Positions 38,688 to 48,700 are shown, counted from the stretch's first letter. The stretch: 64,000 nucleotides of DNA from Comamonas sp. BIGb0124 (GCF_003752175.1 NZ_RJVF01000010.1:248001-312000), one strand, 5' to 3'. Notes: generated by a model from the sequence alone, not told the origin. Numbers and translations: made by a program.

Positions 38688-39338
38688 TCAGGCCATCTGG
38701 GCCAGCATGACCGTGCCCAGGGCGGCGACGGCGAGACCGGCGGCGCGCGGCACCAGCGCATGGCCCTGGCGCAGGCTCCATCCGATCGCGACGCCGCACA
38801 GGTGCAGCACCAGCGTGGCGCAGAGCATGCCGGCCAGCGTGGAGAAGGCGCCGGCTTCGCCCGCGAGCTCGTAGCCGTGGGCCACGCCGTGGAAGACGGC
38901 AAAGAGGCCGACCAGCGCGGCCGAGGCCAGCGCGGGCAGATGCACGCGGCTGGCGGCCAGCAGGCCGATCACCAGCAGCGATGCGGCGATCATCGGTTCG
39001 ACGGCGGGAATGGCCAGGCCCTGCAGGCCCAGCACGGCGCCGACGAGCAGCATGCCGGCAAAGCCCAGCGGGGCCCACAGCAGATCGGGCCAGGCACGGC
39101 TGGCCGACAGGGCGCTCCACAGGCCGACCGCGAGCATGGCGGCCAGGTGGTCGAGTCCGGTGACGGGGTGCATGAAGCCCATGGCGAAGCCGGGGTGGTG
39201 GTGACCGTCGACACCGACGTGGGCGCTGGCCAAGGCCGGCAGCAGGCCCAGGGCGGCGGCGGCCAGAACGGCGGCCGTGCGGGTGGCGGCGTGCGAAACG
39301 AAACGGGAGGCGGGTGGGGTAGAGCGCGTGTCGGTCAT
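38688..39338 (-). CDS. ureJ: HupE/UreJ family nickel permease-like membrane protein
   Basis: A 216-residue membrane protein with a signal-like N-terminus ending [15 protein letters not shown], so the mature protein starts with a His-rich segment. The HupE motif [20 protein letters not shown] follows, and about six hydrophobic helices. HupE/UreJ proteins import nickel or cobalt for hydrogenase or urease. Its place between ureA and ureB, 12 bases before ureB, strongly implies nickel supply for this urease. The symbol follows the urease context. Confidence 0.92.
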   Translation of the reverse strand: MTDTRSTPPASRFVSHAATRTAAVLAAAALGLLPALASAHVGVDGHHHPGFAMGFMHPVTGLDHLAAMLAVGLWSALSASRAWPDLLWAPLGFAGMLLVGAVLGLQGLAIPAVEPMIAASLLVIGLLAASRVHLPALASAALVGLFAVFHGVAHGYELAGEAGAFSTLAGMLCATLVLHLCGVAIGWSLRQGHALVPRAAGLAVAALGTVMLAQMA

Positions 39339-39384
39339 GTTGGATTCGCTAATTTGGTGCATTGAACGTGAAAGCAGGCAGGTG

Positions 39385-39687
39385 TCATGCAATGGGTTGG
39401 TGCACGGTCACCAATTTGGTGCCGTCGGGGAAGGTCGCCTCGATCTGGATATCGGAAATCATCTCGGGCACGCCTTCCATCACGTCGTCGCGCGTGAGCA
39501 GCAGGCGGCCGGTGCTCATGAGCTCGGCCACGCTGCGGCCGTCGCGGGCGCCTTCCATGACAGCCGCGCTGATGTAGGCGATGGCTTCGGGGTAGTTGAG
39601 CTTGAGGCCTCGGGCCTTGCGGCGTTCGGCCAGGAGGGCTGCGGTGAAGATGAGCAGCTTGTCTTTTTCGCGAGGAGTGAGTTCCAT
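39385..39687 (-). CDS. ureA: Urease subunit gamma
   Basis: UreA is the small gamma subunit: 100 residues, [18 protein letters not shown] at the start and [17 protein letters not shown] near the end. It is the first gene of the minus-strand structural cluster. The upstream 127 bp are shared with the divergent permease-kinase gene, and ureD, which often stands just upstream of ureA, is missing here and found about 14 kb away. Confidence 0.98.
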   Translation of the reverse strand: MELTPREKDKLLIFTAALLAERRKARGLKLNYPEAIAYISAAVMEGARDGRSVAELMSTGRLLLTRDDVMEGVPEMISDIQIEATFPDGTKLVTVHQPIA

Positions 39688-39747
39688 ATTGAAATCCGTA
39701 GCGGAATACGTGCCAGTTTTCCGGCGATGCGCGATCCTGGTGCGCAA

Positions 39748-39797
39748 GCGTATACAAAAGTCACATGGGGTGTCCAGACCGTAGACGGGCATACGCC
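39748..39797. promoter_or_regulatory. Spaced half-sites in the ureA / permease-kinase divergent region
   Basis: GCGTAT (39748-39753) and ATACGC (39791-39796) form an inverted pair 37 bases apart. The second lies within GGCATACGCC (39788-39797), a 10-mer that recurs exactly as one arm of the palindrome upstream of urtA. This suggests a common regulator of urease, urea transport and the sensor. Confidence 0.5.
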
Positions 39798-39814
39798 TTG
39801 CAAGCAGTCCCGGC

Positions 39815-42800
39815 ATGCAATTCCCGCCTTCCTCGTCGTCCGCGGAGCGGCTCGAGTCGGCGGCTGCTTCGCCCGACCTGCCGGTTCCTTCCGCAAGCCC
39901 TGCCGCCGTGCAGCGGGTCATCCAGATTCGCCGCGACTACAACAACTGGGTCGCCCAGGAGACGATGGAAGACTATGCGTTGCGCTTCACGCCGCGCAGT
40001 TTTCGCAAGTGGTCGGGTTTCCGGGTCGCCAACACGGCTTTCGGCGCCGCGTCCTTTCTTGTGCTCGAGGCGGTGGGGGCGACCCTGCTGGTCCAGGTGG
40101 GCTTCGTCAACGCCTTCTGGGCGATCCTGGTCACGGGGCTGGTGATCTTCCTGGCCGGCCTGCCCATCAGCTATTACGCCGCGCGCTACGGGCTGGACAT
40201 GGACCTGCTCACGCGGGGGGCGGGTTTCGGCTACATCGGCTCGACGTTGACGTCGCTCATCTACGCGACCTTCACCTTCATCTTCTTTGCGCTGGAGGCG
40301 GCCATCATGGCCTACGCGCTGGAGCTGGCCTTCGATATTCCGCCGGCGCTGGGCTACCTGCTGTGCGCCCTGGTGGTGATACCGCTGGTGATCTACGGGG
40401 TGACCACGATCAGCCGCCTGCAGATGCTGACCCAACCGATCTGGCTGGTGCTGCTGGTGCTGCCGTTCGTGTACGTGTTGCACGAGAACCCCGGACTGGT
40501 GGGCGAATGGATGACGTACGCGGGTGCGCAGGGCGATTCGGCGGGCTTCGACCTGCTGAAGTTCGGCTCGGCCATGACCGTGGGCATCGCGCTGATCACG
40601 CAGATGGGGGAGCAGGCCGATTACCTGCGGTTCATGCCCGAGCGCAAGCCCGGCCAGGGCCTGCGCTGGTGGGCCAGCGTGGTGGCCGGCGGCCCGGGCT
40701 GGGTGGTGCTGGGCGTGCTGAAGATGCTGGGGGGGGCGCTGCTGGCCTATCTGGCGATCCGCCATGCCGTGCCGCTCGAGCGCGCGGTCGATCCCAACCA
40801 GATGTACCTGGCCGCCTACGAGTACGTCTTTCCCACGGTGGGCTGGGCCGTCATCGCCACCACGGTGTTCGTGGTGGTCTCTCAGCTCAAGATCAACGTG
40901 ACCAATGCCTATGCGGGCTCGCTGGCCTGGTCGAACTTCTTTGCACGGCTCACCCACAGCCATCCCGGGCGCGTGGTCTGGATGATCTTCAACATCCTGA
41001 TCGCGCTGAGCCTCATGGAGCTCAATGTGTTCCAGTCGCTCGGCACGGTGCTGGGCCTGTACGCCAACATCGCCATCGCGTGGATGATGGCGGTGGTGGC
41101 CGATCTGGTGATCAACAAGCCGCTGGGGCTGTCGCCGCGCGGCATCGAGTTCAAGCGCGCGCATCTCTACGACATCAACCCGGTTGGGGTGGGCGCCATG
41201 GTGCTGGCCTCGCTGGCCTCGATCTGTGCCTACCTGGGCCTGCTGGGCGCCATGGCGCAGGCGTTTTCCGCGCTGCTGGCGATGGTGACGGCCTTCGTGG
41301 CCTCGCCCGTGATCGCCTGGGCGACGCGCGGCCGCTACTACTTGGCGCATCGCAACGTGACCACGCTGACGGCCCAGCCCGTGCAGGGGGCGGCGCGCCG
41401 GTCGGATGCCGCCACGCATGAGTTCCACCGCGCACGCGGGCACGCCGGGGCGGCGGCTTCGGTGGCCTGGCTGGCCGTGGCCGAAAGCCCGCCCGTGGTG
41501 GGGGCGGTGCTGCGCTGCACGGTCTGCCAGCGCGAGTACGAGGCCGAGGACATGACGTATTGCCCGGCCTATGTGGGCAACATCTGCTCGCTGTGCTGCT
41601 CGCTGGACGCCCGCTGCCACGACCAGTGCAAGCCCGATGCGCGGCTGGCCGTGCAGTGGCGCAGCGTGAGCCAGGCCGTGCTGCCGCGCTCGTGGTGGCC
41701 TTATCTCGAGACCGGCCTGGGGCATTTCCTGCTGCTGATGGCCGTCGTCACGCCTTTGCTGGCCGCACTGCTGGCGATGATCTACACCCACGAAGCCCAG
41801 TTGCTGGGGCCCTTGTCGGACCCGCGCGTGGCGCTGGCCTTGCGCATGGGGTATGTGAAGGCCTATGCGGCGTTGCTGCTGCTGTCGGGCATCGTGGCCT
41901 GGTGGCTGGTGCTCACGCACAAGAGCCGGCAGGTCGCCCAAGAGGAATCGAACCGCCAGACCCAACTGCTGGTGCAGGAAATCGAATCCCATCGCCGCAC
42001 CGACGAGGCGTTGCAGCAGGCCCGCCAGGTGGCCGAGCAGGCACGGCACCACGCCGAGCTGGCCAACGAGGCCAAGACCCGTTATGTGTCGGCGATCAGC
42101 CACGAGCTGCGCACGCCGCTCAACAGCATCCTGGGTTATGCGCAACTGCTGGACGACGACGCCACCATTCCGGCCAATCGCCGCCCGGCGGTGGCGACCA
42201 TTCGCCGCAGCGGCGATCACCTGCTGTCGCTGATCGAAGGCACGCTGGATGTGGCACGCATCGAGAGCGGCAAGCTGACGCTCGACATGAAACCCATGCG
42301 GTTTCGCGAAGGCATGCGGGAGATCGCCGACATGTTCGAGCTCCAGGCCAGCAGCAAGGGCCTGGCGTTCGTCAGCGAGATCGGCGGTTACCTGCCCGAG
42401 GTGGTGCGGGCCGACGAGAAACGGGTGCGGCAGATCGTCATCAACGTGCTGGGAAATGCGGTCAAGTTCACGCGGCAGGGGCGGGTGGTGTTCCGGGTGC
42501 AGTATGCGCGCGAGATGGCGGTGCTCGAGATCGAGGATACCGGTCCGGGCATGGATGCGGGGGAACTGGCCAGCGTCTTCGAACCGTTTGCGCGCGGCTC
42601 CGCCAGCGGTGGCGGCAGCGGTCTGGGGCTGACCATCAGCAAGATGCTGACGGAGCTGATGGGCGGCGAGATGACGGCGCGCAGCACGCCGAATGTGGGC
42701 ACGGTGTTCCGCATCCGTCTGTTTCTTCCGGAGATGCAGGCGATGCGGGTCGGACCGGTGCCGGTGCGGCCGCCGCGTGTGGGTTACGAAGGGGCACGCC

Positions 42801-43636
42801 AGACGATATGGGTGGTGGACAACGAGCAGGACGACCGCGACCTGCTGGTCAGCGCATTGGCGCCCATGGGGTTCGAGGTGCGTCAGTTCGGCTCGGGCAC
42901 CGAGGCCCTGGCCCAGTGGCGCATCGTGCAGGGGTCGGCTGCCATGCCGCATGCCGTTTTCATGGATCTGGCGATGCCGGGCATCGACGGCTGGACCACG
43001 CTGTCGATGATGCAGGACGAGGGTCTGTCCGGGGTGCCGGTGGCCATCGTGTCGGCCAATGCCTTCGAGAAGGGCTCGGACAACGAGGTGGGGATCACCG
43101 AAGCCGATTTCCTGCTCAAGCCGGTGCGCATCCACGACATTCTGGACTGGCTGGGCAAGCGCCTGGCGCTGCGCTGGCGCGTGGCTGCCGCGCCGGCGCG
43201 CGATGCGGGCGACATTTCGGATCGTCGAACACGCCGTGCCGGCGCGACGGTCGGAACGGCATCCGCACTCGAATCCGCCTCCGTATCGGCAGCGATGGGG
43301 CAACCCGGCGAGCCCGTCCGCAAGGACACCCCGCCGGGGTGGCCCCCGGCCCTGCAGCCCGCACTGGCCGCCGTGGTCGATGCGGCCTCGATCGGTTATC
43401 CGCGCGGTGTGCAGGCTGCGCTCGACGAAGTGCTGCGGCTGCAGGGGGCGCAGGCCGCCTGGGTGGAACGCCTGAGGGAGCTCACGCGCCGTTTCCAGTT
43501 CGACGAGGTCGAGCAACTGAGCCAGGCCGCCCTGGCCGCTGCGCAGGCTAGACAGGTCTTGGCCGTTCTTCCGGCCGACATCGGCGATGATGCCGGTCTG
43601 GGCGGATCGCGCCCGTCCCTGGAGAACCGCAAGTGA
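39815..43636 (+). CDS. NCS1 permease fused to hybrid histidine kinase
   Basis: A 1273-residue membrane protein. Residues about 30-500 are a complete NCS1-type nucleobase/allantoin permease with about a dozen hydrophobic segments ([49 protein letters not shown]). A cysteine-rich segment follows (Cys568, 571, 583, 591, 594, 595, 601, 605), then two more membrane helices, a HisKA domain with phospho-acceptor His763 ([16 protein letters not shown]), an HATPase domain (about 860-975; [10 protein letters not shown]) and a receiver with Asp1051. A helical tail ends it. Transport-coupled sensing of a nitrogen compound is inferred. The response regulator follows with a GTGA overlap, and ureA is divergent. 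Confidence 0.92.
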   Translation: MQFPPSSSSAERLESAAASPDLPVPSASPAAVQRVIQIRRDYNNWVAQETMEDYALRFTPRSFRKWSGFRVANTAFGAASFLVLEAVGATLLVQVGFVNAFWAILVTGLVIFLAGLPISYYAARYGLDMDLLTRGAGFGYIGSTLTSLIYATFTFIFFALEAAIMAYALELAFDIPPALGYLLCALVVIPLVIYGVTTISRLQMLTQPIWLVLLVLPFVYVLHENPGLVGEWMTYAGAQGDSAGFDLLKFGSAMTVGIALITQMGEQADYLRFMPERKPGQGLRWWASVVAGGPGWVVLGVLKMLGGALLAYLAIRHAVPLERAVDPNQMYLAAYEYVFPTVGWAVIATTVFVVVSQLKINVTNAYAGSLAWSNFFARLTHSHPGRVVWMIFNILIALSLMELNVFQSLGTVLGLYANIAIAWMMAVVADLVINKPLGLSPRGIEFKRAHLYDINPVGVGAMVLASLASICAYLGLLGAMAQAFSALLAMVTAFVASPVIAWATRGRYYLAHRNVTTLTAQPVQGAARRSDAATHEFHRARGHAGAAASVAWLAVAESPPVVGAVLRCTVCQREYEAEDMTYCPAYVGNICSLCCSLDARCHDQCKPDARLAVQWRSVSQAVLPRSWWPYLETGLGHFLLLMAVVTPLLAALLAMIYTHEAQLLGPLSDPRVALALRMGYVKAYAALLLLSGIVAWWLVLTHKSRQVAQEESNRQTQLLVQEIESHRRTDEALQQARQVAEQARHHAELANEAKTRYVSAISHELRTPLNSILGYAQLLDDDATIPANRRPAVATIRRSGDHLLSLIEGTLDVARIESGKLTLDMKPMRFREGMREIADMFELQASSKGLAFVSEIGGYLPEVVRADEKRVRQIVINVLGNAVKFTRQGRVVFRVQYAREMAVLEIEDTGPGMDAGELASVFEPFARGSASGGGSGLGLTISKMLTELMGGEMTARSTPNVGTVFRIRLFLPEMQAMRVGPVPVRPPRVGYEGARQTIWVVDNEQDDRDLLVSALAPMGFEVRQFGSGTEALAQWRIVQGSAAMPHAVFMDLAMPGIDGWTTLSMMQDEGLSGVPVAIVSANAFEKGSDNEVGITEADFLLKPVRIHDILDWLGKRLALRWRVAAAPARDAGDISDRRTRRAGATVGTASALESASVSAAMGQPGEPVRKDTPPGWPPALQPALAAVVDAASIGYPRGVQAALDEVLRLQGAQAAWVERLRELTRRFQFDEVEQLSQAALAAAQARQVLAVLPADIGDDAGLGGSRPSLENRK

Positions 43637-44601
43637 ATGAGGAGAGCAGGACACTGGACCGCAGTGCGTCGGACATCGTGCTCATCGTCGACGACATGCC
43701 CGACAACCTGTCGTTCCTGCACGATGCGCTGGATGAAGCCGGCTACACCGTGCTGGTGGCGACCAACGGCGCCTCGGCGCTGACGCGGGCTGCGCAGCTC
43801 CTGCCCGACGTGATCCTGCTCGATGCGCTCATGCCCGGCATGGACGGCTTCGAGGTGGCACGCCAGCTCAAGGCGCTGCCCGAGACCAGCGGCATTCCCA
43901 TCATCTTCATGACCGGGTTGACCGAGACCGAGCATGTGGTGGCTGCCTTCGCGGCCGGCGGCGTGGACTACGTCACCAAACCGATACGACCTCAGGAGGT
44001 GCTGGCCCGCATGGCGGCCCACATGCGCGGTGCACGCCAGGCCGGCCACGCCCGCAACGCGCTCGACGCCTTTGGCCATGCCACGGTGGTGGTCCGGGCG
44101 GTGGACGGGCGGCTGGTGTGGCAGACGCCCTTGGCCCGGCAACTGCTCGAGCGCTACTTCGCGGATCTGCAGCCGCAGACCCAGTTCGCCACGCCCGCCA
44201 TTCAAGCCTGGTTGCGGCGCGAGATCGCTTCCACGCAACGCGGCGCCGAGCCGGTCAACCTGGTGCAGGCCCTGGCGCCCGGGCAGGGCGAGGGCCGGCT
44301 GATCCTGGCCCTGCATCAGCAGACCGAAGAGGACGAATGGCTGCTGGTGCTGCGGGAATCTTCGGATGCCGCGCGCATCGAGGCGCTGGCCCAGACCCTC
44401 AAGCTGACCGCCAAGGAAGCCGAGGTGCTGTACTGGGTGGTCAAGGGCAAGACCAACCGCGACATCGGCGACATCCTGGGCTGCAGCGCGGCCACCGTGA
44501 AAAAGCACCTGGAACACATCTACGCCAAGCTCGGGGTCGAGACCCGGACGGCGGCGGCGGGCGTGGCGGTCAACCGGGTTGCAGGCCTGGCGCAGCCGTA
44601 G
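43633..44601 (+). CDS. LuxR-type response regulator, partner of the permease-kinase
   Basis: A 322-residue response regulator: a receiver domain with acidic pocket VDD and phospho-acceptor Asp64 (ILLDALMPGMD) and conserved Lys in YVTKP, a middle PAS-like or linker section (about 140-250), and a C-terminal LuxR/GerE helix-turn-helix (LTAKEAEVLYWVVKGKTNRD, then GCSAATVKKHLEHIYAKL). It starts at GTG overlapping the kinase stop, with GGAGA upstream, so the two are made together. Likely targets are the flanking urease, urea-transport or nucleobase genes; none is proven. Confidence 0.93.
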   Translation: MNEESRTLDRSASDIVLIVDDMPDNLSFLHDALDEAGYTVLVATNGASALTRAAQLLPDVILLDALMPGMDGFEVARQLKALPETSGIPIIFMTGLTETEHVVAAFAAGGVDYVTKPIRPQEVLARMAAHMRGARQAGHARNALDAFGHATVVVRAVDGRLVWQTPLARQLLERYFADLQPQTQFATPAIQAWLRREIASTQRGAEPVNLVQALAPGQGEGRLILALHQQTEEDEWLLVLRESSDAARIEALAQTLKLTAKEAEVLYWVVKGKTNRDIGDILGCSAATVKKHLEHIYAKLGVETRTAAAGVAVNRVAGLAQP

Positions 44602-44637
44602 CGGCGACGGCGCCGACGAGGATCGGGTTCACGGTTG

Positions 44638-44653
44638 TGTCATCTTGATGACA
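44638..44653. promoter_or_regulatory. 16-bp inverted repeat before the ParB-like lipoprotein gene
   Basis: TGTCATC and GATGACA flank TT, 49 bp upstream of the TTG start. It could be an operator or part of a promoter-proximal hairpin. No T-tract follows. Confidence 0.4.
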
Positions 44654-44702
44654 TGGAAGAGGGCGACACTGGCCGTCCCCATTCATTCCCGAGGACAAGA
44701 TC

Positions 44703-46001
44703 TTGCACGGCTGTACCTTCCCCGCCCTGGCACCCCTGCCGACCCGCCTGAAATGGACCTTCATGGCCCTGGCCTGCACTGCCGTGCTGGGTGCCTGCGG
44801 CGGGAGCGACAACGACGCGGACGAGGGGGTCACTGCGCCCGAGGTCACCCAGCCGGCGCCGGAGACGGGGACGCCCGAGCCCGTTCCCGCATCGCCTTAC
44901 GCCGATGCCCGGGCCGGCGATGTGCTCAGGGTCGCCATCGAGGCCCTGCATCCCACCCAGAGCGTGATCGGTTACGACCAGATCTACTATCACCTTGCGC
45001 GCAAGCAGCCCGATCCGGGACGTTATGCGCCCTCGTCCGCAGGCTACCTGGGCGATGACGCCGACGACAACTACTCGCGTTATCTCTATCGCAGCGAGCG
45101 CAAGCGGGTGGACGACTACTGCGCGGACAACGGGCAGGGCGGCGTCGACGACGGCCTCTACCGGCCGCTCACCGTGCGCCTGATCGACCCGGCCACGTTC
45201 AAGTGCACCCAAGGCGAGCCCGTCGCAGGATCCGATGCGGCGGCTTTGCTGAAGACCGTGGTGGTCGGCCCGAAAGGCGTGCTGTATCTCACCGACGGTC
45301 ATCACACCTTCACCGCCCTCAACGAGCTGAGCGACGGCGGGCCGCAACTGCCCGTGTGGGTCCGGGTGGTCGCCAACTACAGCGACATCACCGACGACCA
45401 GGTGTTCTGGCAGCGCATGGCGGAAAACAACTATGTCTGGTTGCGCGATGCCCTGGACAACGTGATCGAGCCGTCGGCCTTGCCCGCACACATCGGCCTG
45501 GCGAACTTCCAGGACGATGCCTATCGTTCGCTGGTCTACCTCACGCGCGACATGGGCTACAGCAATGCCGAGGTCTCGGAGTTCGCCGAGTTCTATTGGG
45601 GCAGCGGCTTGCGCGCCATGGGCGTGGATCTGACCGGGTACACGCTGACGAATCTGGACCGCGCCCGCGTCACGGTGACCAATGGCGTGGTTGCCGCGCG
45701 TTCGGGCGACAGCGTCAGCAGCTACCCGGCCGCCGTGCGCGATGCCGCCATGCGCATGGTGGCGCTCGGCGATGCGGATGAGGTCGCCTCGGGCCGCACC
45801 GCTGCCGATCTGGGCAAGCTGCCGGCTCCGGCCTCCGCGGGCCTCTGGAACGACCTGCTCGAAGAAGAAGTCTGGCGGGCCGATACCAACAATTCGGGCC
45901 GCTATCGCACGGCGGGCAAGGCTTGGTATGCGGTCAAGTACCGCCAATGCGGCGGAGCGGCTGCCGTTCGGCCGGCGTGCTGGCTGCCTGCCGCACAGTA
46001 A
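44703..46001 (+). CDS. ParB-like nuclease-domain lipoprotein
   Basis: A 432-residue exported lipoprotein: a signal peptide with lipobox LGAC followed by GGSDNDADEG. The mature protein resembles the putative ParB-like nuclease family (ParBc_2), with LHPTQSVIGYDQIYYHLARK and LYLTDGHHTFTALNEL as the core. The start is TTG: GAGGA lies 7 bases upstream, whereas the first internal ATG leaves too short a signal peptide. ParB/Srx-fold proteins can be nucleases, NTPases or sulfiredoxins, so the activity of this exported branch is unknown. It stands alone between the response regulator and a convergent alcohol dehydrogenase. Confidence 0.8.
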   Translation: MHGCTFPALAPLPTRLKWTFMALACTAVLGACGGSDNDADEGVTAPEVTQPAPETGTPEPVPASPYADARAGDVLRVAIEALHPTQSVIGYDQIYYHLARKQPDPGRYAPSSAGYLGDDADDNYSRYLYRSERKRVDDYCADNGQGGVDDGLYRPLTVRLIDPATFKCTQGEPVAGSDAAALLKTVVVGPKGVLYLTDGHHTFTALNELSDGGPQLPVWVRVVANYSDITDDQVFWQRMAENNYVWLRDALDNVIEPSALPAHIGLANFQDDAYRSLVYLTRDMGYSNAEVSEFAEFYWGSGLRAMGVDLTGYTLTNLDRARVTVTNGVVAARSGDSVSSYPAAVRDAAMRMVALGDADEVASGRTAADLGKLPAPASAGLWNDLLEEEVWRADTNNSGRYRTAGKAWYAVKYRQCGGAAAVRPACWLPAAQ

Positions 46002-46012
46002 GCCGAAGCCGG

Positions 46013-46052
46013 TCCGGGAGGCGCTGCACCGGCTGTCTGCAGCCCTCCGGGA
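46013..46052. terminator. Terminator-like hairpin between convergent genes
   Basis: TCCGGGAGG-c-GCTGCA pairs with TGCAGC-CCTCCGGGA: 15 bp with a single bulged C and a 9-nt loop. It sits between the ParB-like gene and the alcohol dehydrogenase stop. No T-tract is seen on either strand, so efficiency is uncertain. Confidence 0.55.
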
Positions 46053-46073
46053 TCGTGCCGTGCCGCTTCGGTC

Positions 46074-47147
46074 TCAGGCGGCGGCGAGGCTCTTCATGTC
46101 GATCACGAACCGGTACTTCACATCGCTCTTGAGCATGCGCTCGTAAGCCGTGTTGATGGTGTCCATGTCGATGGTCTCGATGTCCGAGACGATGCCGTGC
46201 CGGGCGCAGAAGTCCAGCATCTCCTGGGTCTCGCGGATGCCGCCGATGAGCGAGCCCGCCAGACGGCGGCGTTTCATGATGAATCCGAAGATGTTGGGCG
46301 AAGGATGCGGTTCGGCCGGCGCGCCCACGAGCGTCATGGTGCCGTCGAGCTTGAGCAGCGCCATGAAGGCATCGAGGTCGTGCGGTGCGGCCACGGTGTT
46401 GAGGATGAAGTCGAAGCTGTTGGCATGCGCGGCCATTTCCTCGGCATTGCGCGAGACCACGACTTCGCTGGCGCCCAGGCGCAGCGCATCCTCGCGTTTG
46501 CTGGCGCTGGTGGTGAAGAGCACCACGTGCGCACCCATCGCGGCGGCGATCTTCACGCCCATGTGGCCCAGGCCTCCGAGGCCGACGATGCCGACCTTCT
46601 TGCCCGGTCCGGCCTCCCATTGGCGCAGCGGCGAATAGGTGGTGATGCCGGCGCAGAGCAGCGGCGCGACGGCCGCGAGCTGGGACTCGTCGTGCGAGAT
46701 GTGCAGCACGAAGGACTCGCGCACGACGATGTGCGTGGAGTAGCCGCCGAAGGTGTTCTCGCCGCCGAACATGGGGCCGTTGTACGTGCCGGTGAAGCCG
46801 TTTTCGCAGTACTGCTCTTCGCCCTGGTCGCAGGGGGCGCAGTGCTGGCAGCTGTCGACCATGCAGCCGACGCCGGCGAGGTCGCCGACCTTGAACTTCG
46901 TCACCAGATCGCCGACCGCCGTGACGCGGCCGACGATCTCGTGTCCGGGCACGCTCGGGTACAGGGTGTTGCGCCATTCGTTGCGCGCGGTGTGCAGATC
47001 CGAGTGGCAGACGCCGCAGTAGAGGATGTCCATGGCCACGTCTTGCGGGCCGGGGGCACGCCGTTCGAACGCGAAGGGCGTCAGCGGGGCGTCCGCTGCG
47101 GTCGCGGCATAGGCGCGGGTCGGCGTCGGGGCGAGGGTTGTCGTCAT
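46074..47147 (-). CDS. Zinc-dependent NAD(P) alcohol dehydrogenase, YahK/CAD type
   Basis: A 357-residue medium-chain dehydrogenase. Catalytic zinc ligands are Cys44 (ILYCGVCHSDLH) and the His in PGHEIVGRV. The structural zinc loop is CQHCAPCDQGEEQYC, and the cofactor fold has GLGGLGHMGVK. The sequence fits the cinnamyl-alcohol-dehydrogenase/YahK group, which reduces aldehydes with NADPH. AGGAGA precedes the start. It is divergent from urtA and convergent with the ParB-like gene, with no obvious metabolic link to urea. Confidence 0.93.
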   Translation of the reverse strand: MTTTLAPTPTRAYAATAADAPLTPFAFERRAPGPQDVAMDILYCGVCHSDLHTARNEWRNTLYPSVPGHEIVGRVTAVGDLVTKFKVGDLAGVGCMVDSCQHCAPCDQGEEQYCENGFTGTYNGPMFGGENTFGGYSTHIVVRESFVLHISHDESQLAAVAPLLCAGITTYSPLRQWEAGPGKKVGIVGLGGLGHMGVKIAAAMGAHVVLFTTSASKREDALRLGASEVVVSRNAEEMAAHANSFDFILNTVAAPHDLDAFMALLKLDGTMTLVGAPAEPHPSPNIFGFIMKRRRLAGSLIGGIRETQEMLDFCARHGIVSDIETIDMDTINTAYERMLKSDVKYRFVIDMKSLAAA

Positions 47148-47286
47148 GGCTTTTTCTCCTGGCGGGATTGGATGTGTGGCGCGGTAACCGCCCAACTGTA
47201 AGGAGTTTCGGTGAATCCTGCACGACGCAGGGCTTGCCCCGGTCTCGAGAGCAGACACGGATCCGACACCCCTGAGTCCGACCGGC

Positions 47287-47304
47287 ATACGCCACATGGC
47301 GTAT
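47287..47304. promoter_or_regulatory. 18-bp palindrome upstream of urtA
   Basis: ATACGCCA and TGGCGTAT flank CA, 121 bp before urtA and 139 bp before the divergent dehydrogenase. The left arm with its preceding bases (GGCATACGCC) is identical to a 10-mer just upstream of the permease-kinase gene. A LuxR-type dimer site would fit the form. Confidence 0.6.
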
Positions 47305-47425
47305 TGGCCTGCAGGGAGGGGCTGCGTACGCTTGCAGGTATCGGTTTCCGGAGTCTGCAACCCAGTGCTTCGGACGCCGCCCGTCACCGCCTTTTCCATC
47401 TCGACAATTCCTATCGGAGGATTTC

Positions 47426-48700
47426 ATGAACATCACTCGTCGCCGCGCCGGCAAGGCTCTTTCCGCAGTCGCACTGGGCGTCATGGCCCTGGGCCTGAGC
47501 TCGTTCGCACAAGCTGCCGACACCATCAAGGTCGGTGTGCTGCACAGCCTGTCGGGCACCATGGCGATCTCGGAAACCGTGCTCAAGGACACGGTGCTGA
47601 TGGCCATCGAGGAAATCAACGCCAAGGGCGGCGTGATGGGCAAAAAGCTCGAGCCGGTGGTGGTCGATCCGGCTTCGGACTGGCCGCTGTTTGCCGAGAA
47701 GGCTCGCCAGCTGATCACGCAGGACAAGGTGGCCGTGGTGTTCGGCTGCTGGACTTCGGTGTCGCGCAAATCGGTGCTGCCGGTGTTCGAGGAGCTCAAC
47801 AGCCTGCTGTTCTACCCCGTGCAGTACGAAGGCGAAGAGCTGTCGAAGAACGTGTTCTACACGGGTGCCGCGCCCAACCAGCAGGCCATTCCCGCTGTCG
47901 AGTACCTGATGAGCAAGGAAGGCGGCGCGGCCAAGCGTTTTGTGCTGCTGGGCACCGACTACGTCTACCCCCGGACCACCAACAAGATTCTGCGTGCCTT
48001 CCTGCATTCCAAGGGTGTGAAGGACTCCGACATTCTGGAGACCTACACCCCCTTCGGCCACTCCGATTACCAGACCATCGTCGCCGACATCAAGAAGTTC
48101 TCGGCCGGCGGCAAGACGGCCGTGGTCTCGACCATCAACGGCGACTCCAACGTGCCCTTCTACAAGGAACTGGGCAATGCCGGACTCAAGGCCTCCGACG
48201 TGCCGGTGGTCGCTTTCTCGGTGGGTGAAGAAGAGCTGCGTGGCGTGGACACCAAGCCCCTGGTCGGCCACCTGGCTGCCTGGAACTACTTCATGAGCGT
48301 GAAGAACCCGACCAACACCGAGTTCATCAAGAAGTGGTCCGCCTATGCCCAGGCCAAGAAACTGCCCGGCCAAAGCACCAAGCCCATCACCAACGACCCG
48401 ATGGAAGCCACGTACATCGGCATCAACATGTGGAAACAGGCGGTCGAGAAGGCCCAGAGCACGGATACCGACAAGGTGATCGCAGCCATGGGCGGCCAGA
48501 CCTTCAAGGCGCCCGATGGCTACACCGTGAAGATGGACGAAAAGAACCATCACCTGCACAAGCCCGTGCTGATCGGCGAAGTGAAGGCCGACGGCCAGTT
48601 CAACGTGGTCTGGAAGACCAAGGGCCCGATCAAGGCCCAGCCGTGGAGCCCCTACATCCCCGGCAACGACAAGAAGAAGGACGAACCCGAAAAGATGTAA
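47426..48700 (+). CDS. urtA: Urea ABC transporter substrate-binding protein UrtA
   Basis: UrtA is the periplasmic urea receptor of the branched-chain-amino-acid-type importer. It has an Arg-rich signal peptide ending FAQA, and the mature protein starts ADTIKVGVLHSLSGTMAISE. Typical UrtA blocks include GCWTSVSRKSVLPVFEE, YPVQYEGEE and GHLAAWNYF. It is 424 residues, with GGAGG before the ATG. It heads urtABCDE. Confidence 0.98.
   Translation: MNITRRRAGKALSAVALGVMALGLSSFAQAADTIKVGVLHSLSGTMAISETVLKDTVLMAIEEINAKGGVMGKKLEPVVVDPASDWPLFAEKARQLITQDKVAVVFGCWTSVSRKSVLPVFEELNSLLFYPVQYEGEELSKNVFYTGAAPNQQAIPAVEYLMSKEGGAAKRFVLLGTDYVYPRTTNKILRAFLHSKGVKDSDILETYTPFGHSDYQTIVADIKKFSAGGKTAVVSTINGDSNVPFYKELGNAGLKASDVPVVAFSVGEEELRGVDTKPLVGHLAAWNYFMSVKNPTNTEFIKKWSAYAQAKKLPGQSTKPITNDPMEATYIGINMWKQAVEKAQSTDTDKVIAAMGGQTFKAPDGYTVKMDEKNHHLHKPVLIGEVKADGQFNVVWKTKGPIKAQPWSPYIPGNDKKKDEPEKM

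Noticed and set aside
39761-43654. A 1297-codon open frame antisense to the permease-kinase gene
   Set aside because: It mirrors the real gene almost end to end, is rich in His, Arg, Gln and Gly, has no recognisable domain or ribosome binding site, and is the expected by-product of GC-rich third codon positions.
47205-47340. A sigma-54 promoter for urtA
   Set aside because: No GG-N10-GC element with acceptable flanks was found in the region.
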